Source: Candidatus Altarchaeales archaeon
Lineage (GTDB): Archaea; Altiarchaeota; Altiarchaeia; IMC4; QMZM01
Direction: 5' to 3'
DNA: 5,883 nt
Assembly (NCBI GenBank): GCA_003663045.1
Contig: QMZG01000074.1
Coordinates: 1 to 5,883 of the forward strand
The translations under genes were made by a program, and so were the position numbers. Of the stretch, positions 1 to 5,806 are shown in pieces. The first letter of the stretch is position 1. Each line of letters opens with the position of its first letter. The notes beneath the pieces are model-generated. The model saw only the letters and a program-made list of their open reading frames with translations, made no database searches and was not told the origin of the DNA.

Positions 1-94
1 CATAAAATAAAACCTTGTTTCCTGCTATCACTCCCTCTATTGATAAAAGCAAAAGGATGGAAACCAGAAAAGTCATTAAATTTTTGTTTCTCAT
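1..94 (-). CDS. Secreted or membrane-anchored protein, N-terminal fragment with signal peptide (partial)
   Basis: An ATG at 94 on the minus strand opens a frame of 31 codons with no stop before the window edge, so the 3' part of the gene lies outside. The translation starts MRNKNLMTFLVSILLLLSI and continues EGVIAGNKVLFY. This is a textbook Sec signal peptide: a short basic n-region (R2, K4), a hydrophobic core at about residues 6-19, and a small-residue c-region with a likely cleavage site after A24 (VIA/GN). The mature protein would begin GNKVLFY; too little is present to name a family. M7 is an alternative start but would lose the basic n-region, so M1 is preferred. No convincing Shine-Dalgarno site precedes it. 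A loose AT-rich TATA-like stretch about 25 bp upstream would allow a leaderless transcript. It lies on the same strand as the YjbQ gene, 68 bp downstream of that gene's stop, with an inverted repeat between them. A non-cleaved membrane anchor is the main alternative. Confidence 0.62.
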   Translation of the reverse strand, partial: MRNKNLMTFLVSILLLLSIEGVIAGNKVLFY

Positions 95-125
95 TTTATA
101 CCCTATTGTTTATCTTATTTATCAT

Positions 126-160
126 ATTATCCTAATTGTTTAAATATGTTTAGGGATAAT
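126..160. repeat. Imperfect inverted repeat between the YjbQ gene and the signal-peptide gene
   Basis: On the plus strand ATTATCCTAA (126-135) is mirrored by TTAGGGATAAT (150-160). The arms match over 10 bp with one extra G in the right arm, around a 14-nt AT-rich spacer. The repeat starts 3 nt beyond the YjbQ stop codon (reading the minus strand) and lies just upstream of the possible promoter of the signal-peptide gene. It could form a hairpin at the end of the operon transcript, or be a two-half-site operator. It lacks a following T-run, so a classical terminator is not supported. Confidence 0.45.
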
Positions 161-162
161 GC

Positions 163-558
163 TTAGATAACCCTTACTGAGATATTTCTGCTTCTGGGAC
201 CATCTAATTCAACAAAGAATATCCTCTGCCATGTCCCCAGTTGCAGTTTTTTATCTGATACTGGCAAAAGAAGGCTATGTTCTAGGAGTAGTGAACGAAG
301 ATGTGAGTCTGCATTATTATCGATTCTATCATGCTCGTATCTATCTTCGGGAACGAGTTTCTTCAGGATATTCTCCATGTCCGATATTAAGCCGGATTCG
401 TTTTCATTTATAGTAAGCCCGGATGTTGTATGCTCGGTAAATATTAAGACTGTGCCATCCTCAATCCCAGAATCATTCACAAATTCATTAATTTGTAAGG
501 TAATATCCACAAATTCCAGACGCTTCCTTGTTGATATATTAATCTTCTTGGACTTCAT
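163..558 (-). CDS. YjbQ/UPF0047 family protein
   Basis: A 131-residue protein spanning the whole YjbQ (UPF0047, COG0432) family, whose members are about 130-140 residues long. Visible family motifs are FTEHTTSGLTINENE at residues 40-54, the acidic D60, H76 followed by NADSHL at 82-87, and the C-terminal GTWQRIFFVELDGPRSRN at 108-125. The clustered histidines and acids are those thought to form the family's metal/anion site. Family members have been reported to show weak thiamine-phosphate synthase activity, and some can complement thiamine auxotrophy, but the main cellular role is unsettled. The protein should be cytosolic. The start ATG (556-558) overlaps the stop of the upstream phosphoesterase by one base (TAATG), and a GAGG at 570-573 inside that gene's end can serve as ribosome site. 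Translation is therefore probably coupled and both genes probably lie on one transcript. No key residue appears missing. Family assignment is secure; the reaction in this organism is not. Confidence 0.93.
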   Translation of the reverse strand: MKSKKINISTRKRLEFVDITLQINEFVNDSGIEDGTVLIFTEHTTSGLTINENESGLISDMENILKKLVPEDRYEHDRIDNNADSHLRSLLLEHSLLLPVSDKKLQLGTWQRIFFVELDGPRSRNISVRVI

Positions 559-1235
559 TATTTTAGGTTCCTCAATTCTATTTTGATCTCATCATCTGTT
601 TCAATAATTCCGATATTTCCGTGAGAGAGCATTCCTATATTCGCTACCTGGGTTTTTCCTATCCTATCTGTTAAACCGGCAGCTTCATGAATGTGTGAGC
701 ATACCGCCAGAAATGGTTGAAATTTCTCAATTATCTTTCTTATGGAGCTACTTCCAACATGTGTGCCATTTGTAGTCCTGTCACAGTTGGTATCCCTTGG
801 AGGACAATGCAACGCGAGGATAACCTTATTGTCCTTTACTTTGTCCATCAAATTTTTCAATCTGTTATAAATATCTTCCTCTTCCATTTCAAACGGCGAA
901 TTGAAAGGGGTTATATTAGAACCGCCAAAGCCCACGAGCTTTATTCCATTAATATCCCTTATCCTTTCATGGACATTTATCCCAAGATCATCAAACAAAT
1001 CCAAAGCCTCCGGATGATCACAATTCCCCGGAATGGCTAAAAGGTTTAAATTTTGAAAACCATTTAGTATGGATTTTATCTCCCTCATATTTAACTCCTT
1101 GTTCCTGAATACCCCATATCTGGGAAAGTCTCCAAGTATCATCACCATGTCTATATCATTATCTTCCGCAAATTTCTTTGCCTCCCGAACAGAATCTCTA
1201 TCCCCATGGATATCGGCTATGCACAGAATTTTCAT
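558..1235 (-). CDS. Calcineurin-like metallophosphoesterase (Icc-related, COG2129-like)
   Basis: A 225-residue cytosolic protein with the complete set of dimetal phosphoesterase motifs: DIH (D8, H10), GD (G35-D36), GNCD (G70, N71, D73, the archaeal version of GNH(D/E)), H143 in ALHCPP, and SHIHE (H181, H183) near the C-terminus. These residues bind two metal ions, probably Mn/Fe/Ni, and hydrolyse phosphomonoesters or diesters. Length and order fit the small archaeal Icc-like phosphoesterases, and the substrate cannot be read from sequence. One oddity is S180 where the family normally has Gly in the GHxH motif; the metal-binding histidines themselves are kept. The start at 1235 is supported by a strong GGAGGT ribosome site 12 nt upstream and by the DIH motif falling at residue 8, as usual. 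Its TAA stop overlaps the ATG of the YjbQ gene, so the two form an operon with this gene first. Confidence 0.93.
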   Translation of the reverse strand: MKILCIADIHGDRDSVREAKKFAEDNDIDMVMILGDFPRYGVFRNKELNMREIKSILNGFQNLNLLAIPGNCDHPEALDLFDDLGINVHERIRDINGIKLVGFGGSNITPFNSPFEMEEEDIYNRLKNLMDKVKDNKVILALHCPPRDTNCDRTTNGTHVGSSSIRKIIEKFQPFLAVCSHIHEAAGLTDRIGKTQVANIGMLSHGNIGIIETDDEIKIELRNLK

Positions 1236-1247
1236 TTAACTGCTTCT

Positions 1248-1257
1248 ACCTCCTTTT
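1248..1257 (-). promoter_or_regulatory. Strong Shine-Dalgarno site of the phosphoesterase gene
   Basis: Reading the minus strand, AAAAGGAGGT lies 12 nt before the ATG at 1235 and contains a seven-base match (AGGAGGT) to the complement of the 16S rRNA 3' end. It fixes the phosphoesterase start and contrasts with the divergent smc/methyltransferase genes, which have no such site. Confidence 0.8.
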
Positions 1258-1278
1258 CTAGTGAATTTTTTTAGAGTA

Positions 1279-1288
1279 ATTATATGTA
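1279..1288 (-). promoter_or_regulatory. Candidate TATA box of the phosphoesterase-YjbQ operon
   Basis: On the minus strand TACATATAAT is centred near 1284. A start of transcription about 25 bp downstream would fall near 1259, directly before the Shine-Dalgarno site, giving a leader of about 24 nt. A second AT-rich stretch at 1301-1310 is a weaker alternative. The call rests on composition and spacing only. Confidence 0.4.
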
Positions 1289-1321
1289 ATAGGAAGACAA
1301 TAAAATATAGAGATAAAACAT

Positions 1322-1331
1322 AAAAAGAAAA
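1322..1331 (-). terminator. T-run terminator after the methyltransferase gene
   Basis: On the minus strand the sequence TTTTCTTTTT begins 3 nt after the TGA stop (1335-1337) of the methyltransferase gene, and further T-rich sequence follows. Archaeal RNA polymerase stops on such T-runs without a hairpin. This would separate the methyltransferase transcript from the phosphoesterase operon that follows on the same strand. Confidence 0.5.
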
Positions 1332-1334
1332 TTC

Positions 1335-1874
1335 TCAAATATCAACCCAGAACTTAAACTCTCGCATCTGCTTTTTCAATTGATATGGAAAAGTTCTACC
1401 CCAGGAGGACATCCAGCCATCATCGGGAAATTTTTTCTTAATAGAAGCATCCTTGATCTTGGCCCTCTGGATAAATTCTGCCAAGCCCCTATTCCTTATT
1501 ATTGAATGTTTTGGTTTAAAGATTCCGCTCCATACAGCCCATACCTTGAAAACCGTATCGGGGAATCTTCCACCACCCATGTCCACTGCTAAGAGGTCAC
1601 ATCCCTTGGTGATTTTTAAAACCTTCTCCACGGTATAAAAACTTCTTACATCCCCTTTTACAAATTTTAGATTTGAATAATCTCTTTGTAATTTTTTTAT
1701 AGCGGTTTCAGCCTGAATACTTTTATCCACCGCTACTGTTAATTTTGTTCTATCCAGATAGAGCCTGGTAGCCTGACCCAGATGCGGTCCTAACTCTATC
1801 ACCGTAAAATTCATCTTCACTTCTTTATTCAAAAATTTTCTGTATTCATTGACGTCGTAGAGTAGGGAGATCAT
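1335..1874 (-). CDS. SAM-dependent methyltransferase-like Rossmann protein, unknown substrate
   Basis: A 179-residue protein. An N-terminal helix (LLYDVNEYRKFL, residues 4-15) precedes a class I methyltransferase core. Motif I is VIELGPHLGQAT (25-36), the glycine-rich SAM loop. Motif II is VAVDKS (47-52), where D50 would bind the ribose. An acidic GD at 74-75 follows VKG, and motif IV is DLLAVDMGGG (93-102). After the core comes an unusual Trp-rich, basic tail with VFKVWAVWSG (108-117), IIRNRGLAEF (125-134) and WMSSWGRTFPYQ, which may bind the substrate. The target (RNA, protein or small molecule) cannot be deduced. The frame stays open upstream to a TTG at 1916, but that codon lies inside the likely TATA box and adds a non-conserved-looking hydrophobic stretch, so ATG 1874 is preferred. 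ATG at 1814 (MNFTVIELG) would remove the N-terminal helix. No strong ribosome site is seen, which fits a short leader. The gene is divergent from smc with 71 bp between starts. Confidence 0.68.
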   Translation of the reverse strand: MISLLYDVNEYRKFLNKEVKMNFTVIELGPHLGQATRLYLDRTKLTVAVDKSIQAETAIKKLQRDYSNLKFVKGDVRSFYTVEKVLKITKGCDLLAVDMGGGRFPDTVFKVWAVWSGIFKPKHSIIRNRGLAEFIQRAKIKDASIKKKFPDDGWMSSWGRTFPYQLKKQMREFKFWVDI

Positions 1875-1903
1875 CCTATAGAACTGAAAATTGAAAACCG
1901 TTA

Positions 1904-1925
1904 TTAATATAAACAAATATAAACA
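1904..1925. promoter_or_regulatory. Divergent smc/methyltransferase promoter region with two TATA-like boxes
   Basis: The 71-bp gap between the two divergent starts contains AATATAAACA twice in tandem (1906-1915 and 1916-1925); on the minus strand each reads GTTTATATT, close to the archaeal TATA consensus. For smc, the second box (centre about 1920) predicts transcription starting at about 1945, the ATG itself, which would give a leaderless mRNA; smc has no Shine-Dalgarno sequence. For the methyltransferase, the box centred near 1910 predicts a start near 1885, a leader of about 10 nt to ATG 1874. Which box serves which gene is inferred from spacing. Confidence 0.5.
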
Positions 1926-1935
1926 TAAACGAACA
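1906..1935 (+). repeat. 10-bp tandem repeat, two exact copies and one degenerate copy
   Basis: AATATAAACA occurs exactly twice back to back (1906-1925), followed by the related TAAACGAACA (1926-1935). The period is about one DNA helix turn, so all copies present the same face of the helix. It overlaps the promoter region of both divergent genes. Confidence 0.7.
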
Positions 1936-1945
1936 ATAGATTAAT

Positions 1946-4900
1946 ATGCACCTAGACAAATTGGAGATCAAGGGTTTCAAGTCCTTTAGAGATAAAACCG
2001 TTTTGGAATTTCCAGATCAATTTACTGCTATTGTGGGACCAAATGGTTCCGGAAAAAGCAATATCATTGACAGTATCTGCTTTGTTCTTGGAAGATCTCG
2101 GGGATTAAGGGTCAATAATCTTTCAGAATTGATATACAATGGTGGGGTAAGTGGTAAAGAATCTGAATATGCAAGGGTAAGCATGTATCTTAATGATGGA
2201 AACAAAAATCAGATCAAGATAACCAGGGAGATAGACAGGGCCGGAAAGAGCATCTATAAACTGAACAACAAGAGAAGTAGCCGTCAGGAGATTATGGACA
2301 TAGTTGGGGATAATGAGTATAATATAATTCTTCAGGATGATGTAACTAGGATTATTGATATGAAGCCCAAGGAGAGGAGGCAGATTATTGATGATCTCTG
2401 TGGAATTGCAGAGTATGACAAGAAGAAAGAAAAGGCACTGCATGAGCTGGAAAAGGTTGAAGCAAGGATTTCTGAAGTACATATCATTCTTGGAGAAAAA
2501 CAGGGTTATTTGGAAGAACTTGGCAGAGAGAGGGATGAAGCCATCAGATACCAAGATCTTCAGGATGAACTGAAGAGATGCAAGGCTTCTATACTCTATC
2601 TTGAGATTCGAGATCACGAAAAGAGGGAAAACAAACTAAATGAAAAGATAGAACAACTGAGGAGAGAGAAGCGGCAGAATTCTGACAGAATTAAGGAGAT
2701 AGAGATTGAGATATCTGAGAGGAACAACAAACTCAAGGGGATCAATTCCGAGATTCTCAGATTGGAAGAGGAAAAAGGCAGTACCAAGTTGGTTGAGCTA
2801 AGGGGGGAGATAATTAGGAACCGGGATAAACTGGAAAATTTGAATACCACTCTCCAGAATCTGAAATCGGAGATTTCTGAAAAGAAGAAAAAGAAGCAGG
2901 CCCTGATGGAAGAAGAGAAGATACTGGAGCAGAAGTTAAAGGAGATCTCCGAGAAAATAGAGCCTTTGTCGGAAAAAATCGAGAAAGAATCCAGAAAGGT
3001 CGGCAGTTTAGAGATCGATAAAGACATAGATAAATTAAAGACAGATATATTTGATCTTCGCTCTAAGATCGCTACCAATGCAGAGATATGTGAAAGGTAT
3101 AATTCTGAGATTAAAGATCTACTGGATGAGAAATCATCCTTGGAGGAAAGGATAAAGAGGTCTTTAAAAGAGGAAAAGGAAATTGCAAGGAGAATCGATG
3201 ATCATCTTATTGAGAACAAATCTAATTTTGAGGAATATGAAAGATTGAGGTCAGAGCTTCCCAAGATAGATCGGAGATATAATGATATTTGTAAAGAGTT
3301 GCAGGAAATGCAGATGAAATTTACCGAGAAAAATTCTGAACTAAAGACACTGGAGAGGACGAGTGGCGGTTTGAATAGTTCTATTTCTGCGGTAATGAAT
3401 CTGAAGAAGATTATCCCGGGAATTTATGGTACTGTTTCGCAGCTTGGAAGTATCTCTGATTCAAGATATGAAAAGGCTTTGCAGATTGCAGCTGGAGGGA
3501 GAATGCAAAATATCGTGGTTGAGAATGAAGACACCGCTATCAAGTGTATCGAATATCTAAGAAAGAAGAGGGTCGGAAGGGCAACATTTCTCCCATTGAA
3601 CAAGATTAATCCTCAGGTCAGTAAAAATGTACCTAAATTGGCTATTGGTTTTGCGAGGAATTTTATCACTTCTCCTTATAAATTTGAAAAAATATTTGCC
3701 TATGTCTATGGCGATACACTCCTTGTGGAAAATCTCGACAAGGCTAAGAAGATCGGGGTTGGAAAGTGGCGCATGGTTACCATTGATGGTGATCTGCTTT
3801 CCAAGGGAGGTGCTATGACCGGAGGGTATCTGAGAAATGTGGGGCTAAAATTCTCATCTACCGATGAACTGGAAAGAGAAATTAAATATCTTGAAAATAG
3901 AATCATTGAATTGGATGGGGAAAGACAGGAACTGGAGTTAGAAAAGAGGAAGATAGAAGAGAAGATTTCAAAACTGGAGGACTCCGTAGACAGTGGAAAA
4001 ATATATATGGAAAAGATTCGCCTGGAAAAGGAGATGTTGGGTGAGAAGAGGAAAGGGTTTCAACAGAGGGTTAATGAATTAGATGCCAGGATCGATGATC
4101 TGAAGAAGAAGATTTCTGATGGTAATGCCTTAGTGAAGAAAATAAAACGGGATCTACAGATAAAAGAAAATGGGCTAGAAAAACTGCTGAAGAAAAGTTC
4201 TAAAGTCGACACAACTGTCTTAGAGAAATTCAGAGAGGAGAAATATCAACTGGAGGTAGAACAAAACAGATTGGTGGAAAAAAGGACATTAATTCTCGAA
4301 CAGATTGATGACATTACAAAGGAACTTCGGGAATTGAACAGGGAGTATAAAGATGTGGATGAAAATATTGAGAAGACCCAGAAGGCCATCTCAAAATTAG
4401 AGAAAATGCTAAGTATTCGGGAGAAAGAGAATATCGAGTTAATGGATAATGTTGAGAGGTTGATCGATCACAGGTCGAGGATAGAGAAAGAAATTACTGA
4501 CTTTAGTAATGAAAGGGGGAAATTGGAATTTGAATTGGAGAGGATAAATGAAAAGATAAGTAAGATAGAAATTGAAAAGGCCAGGACAGAGACTCACCTT
4601 AGTGACCTGAAAAGGGAATTTGCATCGTACCCCGAGGTAGAGCTAATGAAAGACAAAAAGCTGAAGGAACTGGAGGATATGGTCTTAAATATTGAAAATC
4701 AACTTCGGGAATTTGGCTCCATAAATATGAGGGCAATCGAGAGTTATGACATACTCAAAAAGGAATTTGAGGATATCACGGGAAAATTAGAAACCTTGAA
4801 GAACGAAAGACAGTCCATATTCAATTTCATGGAGAAGGTAGAACAAAGGAAGAGGGAAACATTCATGAAGACCTTCGAAGTGGTAAAAAAGAATTTTGAG

Positions 4901-5293
4901 AGGATTTTCAAGGAGATATCGGGTGGTGAGGGAACACTGATCCTGGATAATCCAAGAGATATCTCAGAATGTGGTTTATTGATAACCGCATCTCCAAAAG
5001 GGAAAAAGGTACTGAGTTTGGATGCGATGTCCGGGGGAGAGAAGGTTCTCACGAGTTCAGCCTTCCTGCTGGCTATACAACAATACAAGCCCTCTTACTT
5101 TTATATTGTGGATGAACTAGATGCAGCATTAGATAAGGAAAATTCAGTCAAACTGGCTCAGATGCTGAAGAAATCGGATGCTCAGTTTATGATAGTAACA
5201 CATAATGATGTCATGGTGAGATATGCACAATCCGTCATCGGGGTTTCCATGAATAATGGTATCTCTCAGGTAGTTGGAGTGAAACTAAGTTAG
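1946..5293 (+). CDS. smc: Chromosome segregation protein SMC
   Basis: A 1115-residue SMC ATPase, the core of the prokaryotic condensin complex that compacts and segregates the chromosome. The N-terminal head has Walker A GPNGSGKS (31-38), a candidate arginine finger in GLRVNNL (R55) and a Q-loop at Q130 followed by DVTRIIDMKPKERR. A long charged coiled coil runs from about 165 to 485. The hinge spans about 488-630 (IPGIYGTVSQLG at 490-501, GRATFLPLNKI, and DGDLLSKGGAMTGG at 614-627). The returning coil runs from about 640 to 960. The C-terminal head has the ABC signature MSGGEK (1028-1033), Walker B FYIVDELDAALD (1052-1063, catalytic E1057) and an H-loop-like THND (H1086). Archaeal SMCs are usually about 1150-1190 residues, so this one is slightly compact; no domain is missing. 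The residue after Q130 is Asp where the family normally has Gly. The start places Walker A at the usual position; no ribosome site is seen, suggesting a leaderless transcript. The usual partner gene scpA does not follow; a convergent gene ends 7 bp away. Confidence 0.97.
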   Translation: MHLDKLEIKGFKSFRDKTVLEFPDQFTAIVGPNGSGKSNIIDSICFVLGRSRGLRVNNLSELIYNGGVSGKESEYARVSMYLNDGNKNQIKITREIDRAGKSIYKLNNKRSSRQEIMDIVGDNEYNIILQDDVTRIIDMKPKERRQIIDDLCGIAEYDKKKEKALHELEKVEARISEVHIILGEKQGYLEELGRERDEAIRYQDLQDELKRCKASILYLEIRDHEKRENKLNEKIEQLRREKRQNSDRIKEIEIEISERNNKLKGINSEILRLEEEKGSTKLVELRGEIIRNRDKLENLNTTLQNLKSEISEKKKKKQALMEEEKILEQKLKEISEKIEPLSEKIEKESRKVGSLEIDKDIDKLKTDIFDLRSKIATNAEICERYNSEIKDLLDEKSSLEERIKRSLKEEKEIARRIDDHLIENKSNFEEYERLRSELPKIDRRYNDICKELQEMQMKFTEKNSELKTLERTSGGLNSSISAVMNLKKIIPGIYGTVSQLGSISDSRYEKALQIAAGGRMQNIVVENEDTAIKCIEYLRKKRVGRATFLPLNKINPQVSKNVPKLAIGFARNFITSPYKFEKIFAYVYGDTLLVENLDKAKKIGVGKWRMVTIDGDLLSKGGAMTGGYLRNVGLKFSSTDELEREIKYLENRIIELDGERQELELEKRKIEEKISKLEDSVDSGKIYMEKIRLEKEMLGEKRKGFQQRVNELDARIDDLKKKISDGNALVKKIKRDLQIKENGLEKLLKKSSKVDTTVLEKFREEKYQLEVEQNRLVEKRTLILEQIDDITKELRELNREYKDVDENIEKTQKAISKLEKMLSIREKENIELMDNVERLIDHRSRIEKEITDFSNERGKLEFELERINEKISKIEIEKARTETHLSDLKREFASYPEVELMKDKKLKELEDMVLNIENQLREFGSINMRAIESYDILKKEFEDITGKLETLKNERQSIFNFMEKVEQRKRETFMKTFEVVKKNFERIFKEISGGEGTLILDNPRDISECGLLITASPKGKKVLSLDAMSGGEKVLTSSAFLLAIQQYKPSYFYIVDELDAALDKENSVKLAQMLKKSDAQFMIVTHNDVMVRYAQSVIGVSMNNGISQVVGVKLS

Positions 5294-5300
5294 AACAAAA

Positions 5301-5705
5301 TCAAATCAATCTCAGCCTTGAAATCCTCTCACCCATGAGCTTCAACATCTCCGCTCTAACTTTTTCTGGATCTGTTTCTTTTATGGCCCCTATCTGAGAG
5401 CCCAACCACCAATCCCCCACGGCATAACTTATCCACTCTGCAAAATCATTACCCCTTTTCGTATGAAAGGCGATGGCCTCTGGGGGAGCCTCTTGAATTG
5501 CTTTGTGAAGGTCTTCTAAGAATAGTATCTCAGCTATTATCTCCGAATGATCGGTCTTTAGTTTAAACGAATGCTCATCCTTGACCCTCCTTAGATAGAG
5601 GTGTCTGCCACCTGATTTTTTTTCATTTACTCTATTCATAATCTCACCATACTCATTAAATTTTTTATGTTCATCTTTTTTGGATTGAAATTTTTTAGTA
5701 TTCAT
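5301..5705 (-). CDS. DUF5752-like small protein of unknown function
   Basis: A 134-residue protein from ATG 5705; a GTG two codons earlier (5711) would give 136. The N-terminus is Lys-rich and low in complexity. The conserved-looking part begins near residue 40 and contains EILFLEDLHKAIQEAP, then AIAFHTKRGNDFAEWISYAVGD, then a charged helix ending LMGERISRLRLI. The pattern of a helix, then FH...NDFAEWI...GD, resembles archaeal DUF5752 proteins, whose function is unknown; this assignment is from memory of the motif. No signal peptide or membrane segment is present, so it is probably cytosolic. Start choice is open. A good TATA-like box centred near 5741 predicts transcription starting near 5716, which favours 5705/5711 with a very short leader. 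However, ATG 5639 has GGTGA 4 nt upstream and would skip the low-complexity leader, giving 112 residues. The gene converges on smc with 7 bp between stops. Confidence 0.72.
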   Translation of the reverse strand: MNTKKFQSKKDEHKKFNEYGEIMNRVNEKKSGGRHLYLRRVKDEHSFKLKTDHSEIIAEILFLEDLHKAIQEAPPEAIAFHTKRGNDFAEWISYAVGDWWLGSQIGAIKETDPEKVRAEMLKLMGERISRLRLI

Positions 5706-5736
5706 TTTCACATTTAATTAAAATGTTAGAAAAGGA

Positions 5737-5746
5737 GTATAAATAC
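5737..5746 (-). promoter_or_regulatory. Candidate TATA box of the DUF5752-like gene
   Basis: On the minus strand TATTTATACT is preceded by a purine-rich AAAAAGAAAAG stretch that could act as the TFB-recognition element. Transcription would start about 25 bp downstream, near 5716, only 5-11 nt before the GTG/ATG start codons. The surrounding AGTATAAATACT is nearly symmetrical, so direction is inferred from the gene. Confidence 0.5.
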
Positions 5747-5806
5747 TTTTCTTTTTAAGAAATCCTGTTGAATAAAATTCAGTTTAACCGTTTTTCAGAA
5801 TAGGTC

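Noticed and set aside
95..100. TATAAA directly before the signal-peptide ATG, considered as a TATA box
   Set aside because: It abuts the start codon; an archaeal TATA box must be about 25 bp upstream of the transcription start, so it cannot serve this gene.
717..1040. A 107-codon plus-strand frame opposite the phosphoesterase
   Set aside because: The opposite strand carries every metallophosphoesterase motif in order, so this frame is a shadow.
2123..2617. A 164-codon open frame on the minus strand within smc
   Set aside because: It lies wholly antisense to the conserved SMC N-terminal head, has no recognisable motif, and is a composition shadow of the Lys/Glu/Ile-rich coding strand.
2614..3078. 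A 154-codon Ser/Phe-rich minus-strand frame
   Set aside because: Its Ser/Phe/Leu-rich composition is what antisense reading of a Glu/Lys/Arg-rich coiled coil gives. There is no promoter or ribosome site of note.
2636..4620. Many short repeated words such as GAGAAGA and AAAAGGA in the middle of smc, considered as DNA repeats
   Set aside because: They come from heptad-type Glu/Lys codons in the two coiled coils and show no regular DNA-level unit.
5769..5781. Small perfect palindrome TGAATAAAATTCA, considered as a terminator or operator
   Set aside because: Arms of only 5 bp in AT-rich sequence are expected by chance, and no T-run follows on either strand.
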